This document shows positions 63,001 through 64,000 of a stretch of DNA of 64,000 nt, piece by piece; the first letter of the stretch is position 1; each line of letters opens with the position of its first letter. The translations under genes and the position numbers were made by a program. Where the stretch lies: positions 1,960,810-2,024,809 of the forward strand of contig OZ024742.1 in NCBI GenBank assembly GCA_964016885.1, in the 5' to 3' direction. The notes under the pieces are model-generated. The model was not told the DNA's origin, ran no database searches, and worked only from the letters and a program-made list of their open reading frames with translations. Source of the DNA: Eledone cirrhosa. Its lineage: Eukaryota > Mollusca > Cephalopoda > Octopoda > Eledonidae.

Positions 63001-64000
63001 GCTGGTTGGTTGATCTTTTAGAAATAGCAGTCAAATACCCACATTTACAACAGCTTCTTCTTGTACCAAGAACTACCTGGTAGGTTGATCTTTTAGAAAT
63101 AGCAGTCAAATACCCACATTTACAACAACTTCTTCTTGTACCAAGAACTAGCTGGTAGGTTGATCTTTTAGAAATAGCAGTGAAATACCCACATTTACAA
63201 CAGCTTCTTCTTGTACCAGGAACTAGCTGGTAGGTTGATATTTTAGAAATAGCAGTCAAATACCCACATTTACAACAACTTCTTCCTGAACCATGAACTA
63301 CCTGGTAGGTTGATCTTTTAAAAATAGCAGTCAAATACCCACATTTACAACAGCTTCTTCCTGTACCAAGAACTAGCTGGTTGGTTGATCTTTTAGAAAT
63401 AGCTGTCAAATACCCACATTTACAACAGCTTCTTCCTGTACCATGAACTACCTGGTAGGTTGATCTTTTAGAAATAGCAGTCAAATACCCACATTTACAA
63501 CAGCTTCTTCCTGTACCAAGATCTAGCTGGTAGGTTGATCTTTTAGAAATAGCAGTCAAATACCCACATTTACAACAACTTCTTCCTGAACCATGAACTA
63601 CCTGGTAGGTTGATCTTTTAGAAATAGCAGTCAAATACCCACATTTACAACAGCTTCTTCCTGTACCAAGAACTAGCCGGTAGGTTGATCTTTTAGAAAT
63701 AGCACTCAAATACCCACATTTACAACAGCTTCTTCCTGTACCAAGAACTAGCTGGTAGGTTGATCTTTTAGAAATAGCAGTCAAATACCCACATTTACAA
63801 CAGCTTCTTCCTGTACCAAGAACTAGCTGGTAGGTTGATCTTTTAGAAATAGCAGTCAAATACCCACATTTACAACAGCTTCTTCCTGTAGCAAGAACTA
63901 CCTGGTAGGTTGATGTTTTAGAAATAGCAGTCAAATACCCACATTTACAACAGCTTCTTCTTGTACCAGGAACTAGCTGGTAGGTTGATATTTTAGAAAT
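54004..64000. repeat. Nested higher-order blocks of the right end
   Basis: The unit pair 'cagcttcgtccagtagtac' plus 'gatctttag' occurs at 54431/54467, 58404/58440 and 61402/61438, giving offsets of 3973 (53 x 75 minus 2) and 2998 (40 x 75 minus 2). The 'tagctag' unit at 54004, 56928 and 57827 gives 2924 and 899, each a multiple of 75 minus 1. 'gatctttaga' at 57391 and 60614 gives 3223 (43 x 75 minus 2). Shorter blocks have therefore been copied inside longer ones. Confidence 0.84.

Larger units (their letters stand above)
30377..64000 (-). repeat. 75-bp satellite array, right block, open at the window edge
   Basis: About 448 units of the same 75-bp satellite continue to the last base. They are more uniform in length than those left of the LINE; the 72-bp variant is much rarer. 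Linked variant sets are clear: (a) 'acaacaacttcttcctgaac' with 'catgaac(t/g)acctgg'; (b) 'ctgtagtacaaac(c/t)acctgg'; (c) 'gttgaacttttag' after 'tagctggta'; (d) 'cctgtagcaagaactac' followed by 'aaatggcagtc' (54.7-63 kb). Minus-strand frames reach 1563 codons (37266-41957) but are interrupted repeatedly. No other gene, RNA or element is seen in these 33.6 kb. Confidence 0.95.

Noticed and set aside
4591..63934. Many long minus-strand ORFs (up to 1563 aa) encoding a Cys-rich 24-25-residue repeat
   Set aside because: They follow from a stop-free frame in a 75/72-bp satellite. They start at TTG codons, and are ended by inherited nonsense and 1-bp deletion variants. There is no promoter, intron or non-repeat domain, so I do not list them as genes.
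4600..64000. tRNA-like origin for the 75-bp unit, based on its length
   Set aside because: Length matches a tRNA, but I could not find convincing A and B boxes or a cloverleaf; 'ggtaggttgatc' is only a weak B-box resemblance.

Overview
This window looks like repeat-rich nuclear DNA from an animal, most likely a cephalopod mollusc. It contains no prokaryotic-style operons and no recognisable host protein-coding gene. The cephalopod call rests on a tRNA-derived SINE near 1407-1595. Its A/B boxes, its 'gagttcaaatcccgc' block and its 'ggccttgtgc...agtagaaa' tail match, from memory and without a database search, the abundant SINEs of squid, cuttlefish and octopus. GTT/AAC-rich simple repeats and an intact CR1/L2-like non-LTR retrotransposon fit the same setting.

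Layout. (1) 1-1350: about 41 tandem copies of a 33-bp unit. (2) 1351-1406: a SINE 3' tail directly joined to that array. (3) 1407-1595: a second SINE that is not expanded. (4) 1596-1970: GTT-rich then AAC-rich simple sequence, with a strand switch near 1832. (5) 1971-4446: a 15-bp minisatellite with three main variants, partly organised as a 45-bp higher-order repeat. (6) 4447-4599: a short unique spacer. (7) 4600-27439 and 30377-64000: about 56 kb of one 75-bp satellite with a common 72-bp variant, running off the right edge. Many multi-unit blocks inside it are duplicated at offsets that are multiples of 75 bp, reduced only by known 3-bp or 1-bp deletions. (8) 27440-30376: a LINE on the minus strand inserted into the satellite, flanked by a 5-bp repeat. 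It carries one long endonuclease plus reverse transcriptase ORF (27563-30322).

How the parts relate. The 33-bp array appears to be an internal expansion of a SINE: the neighbouring SINE has one copy of the same segment between the same head and tail modules. The 75-bp satellite has been spread and homogenised by repeated multi-unit duplication, consistent with unequal exchange, and the LINE landed afterwards. The minus strand of the satellite stays open for up to 1563 codons because 75 and 72 are multiples of three. Recurrent nonsense variants and frameshifts that are copied along with the blocks argue strongly that it is not a gene. The only convincing protein-coding sequence is the retrotransposon ORF.
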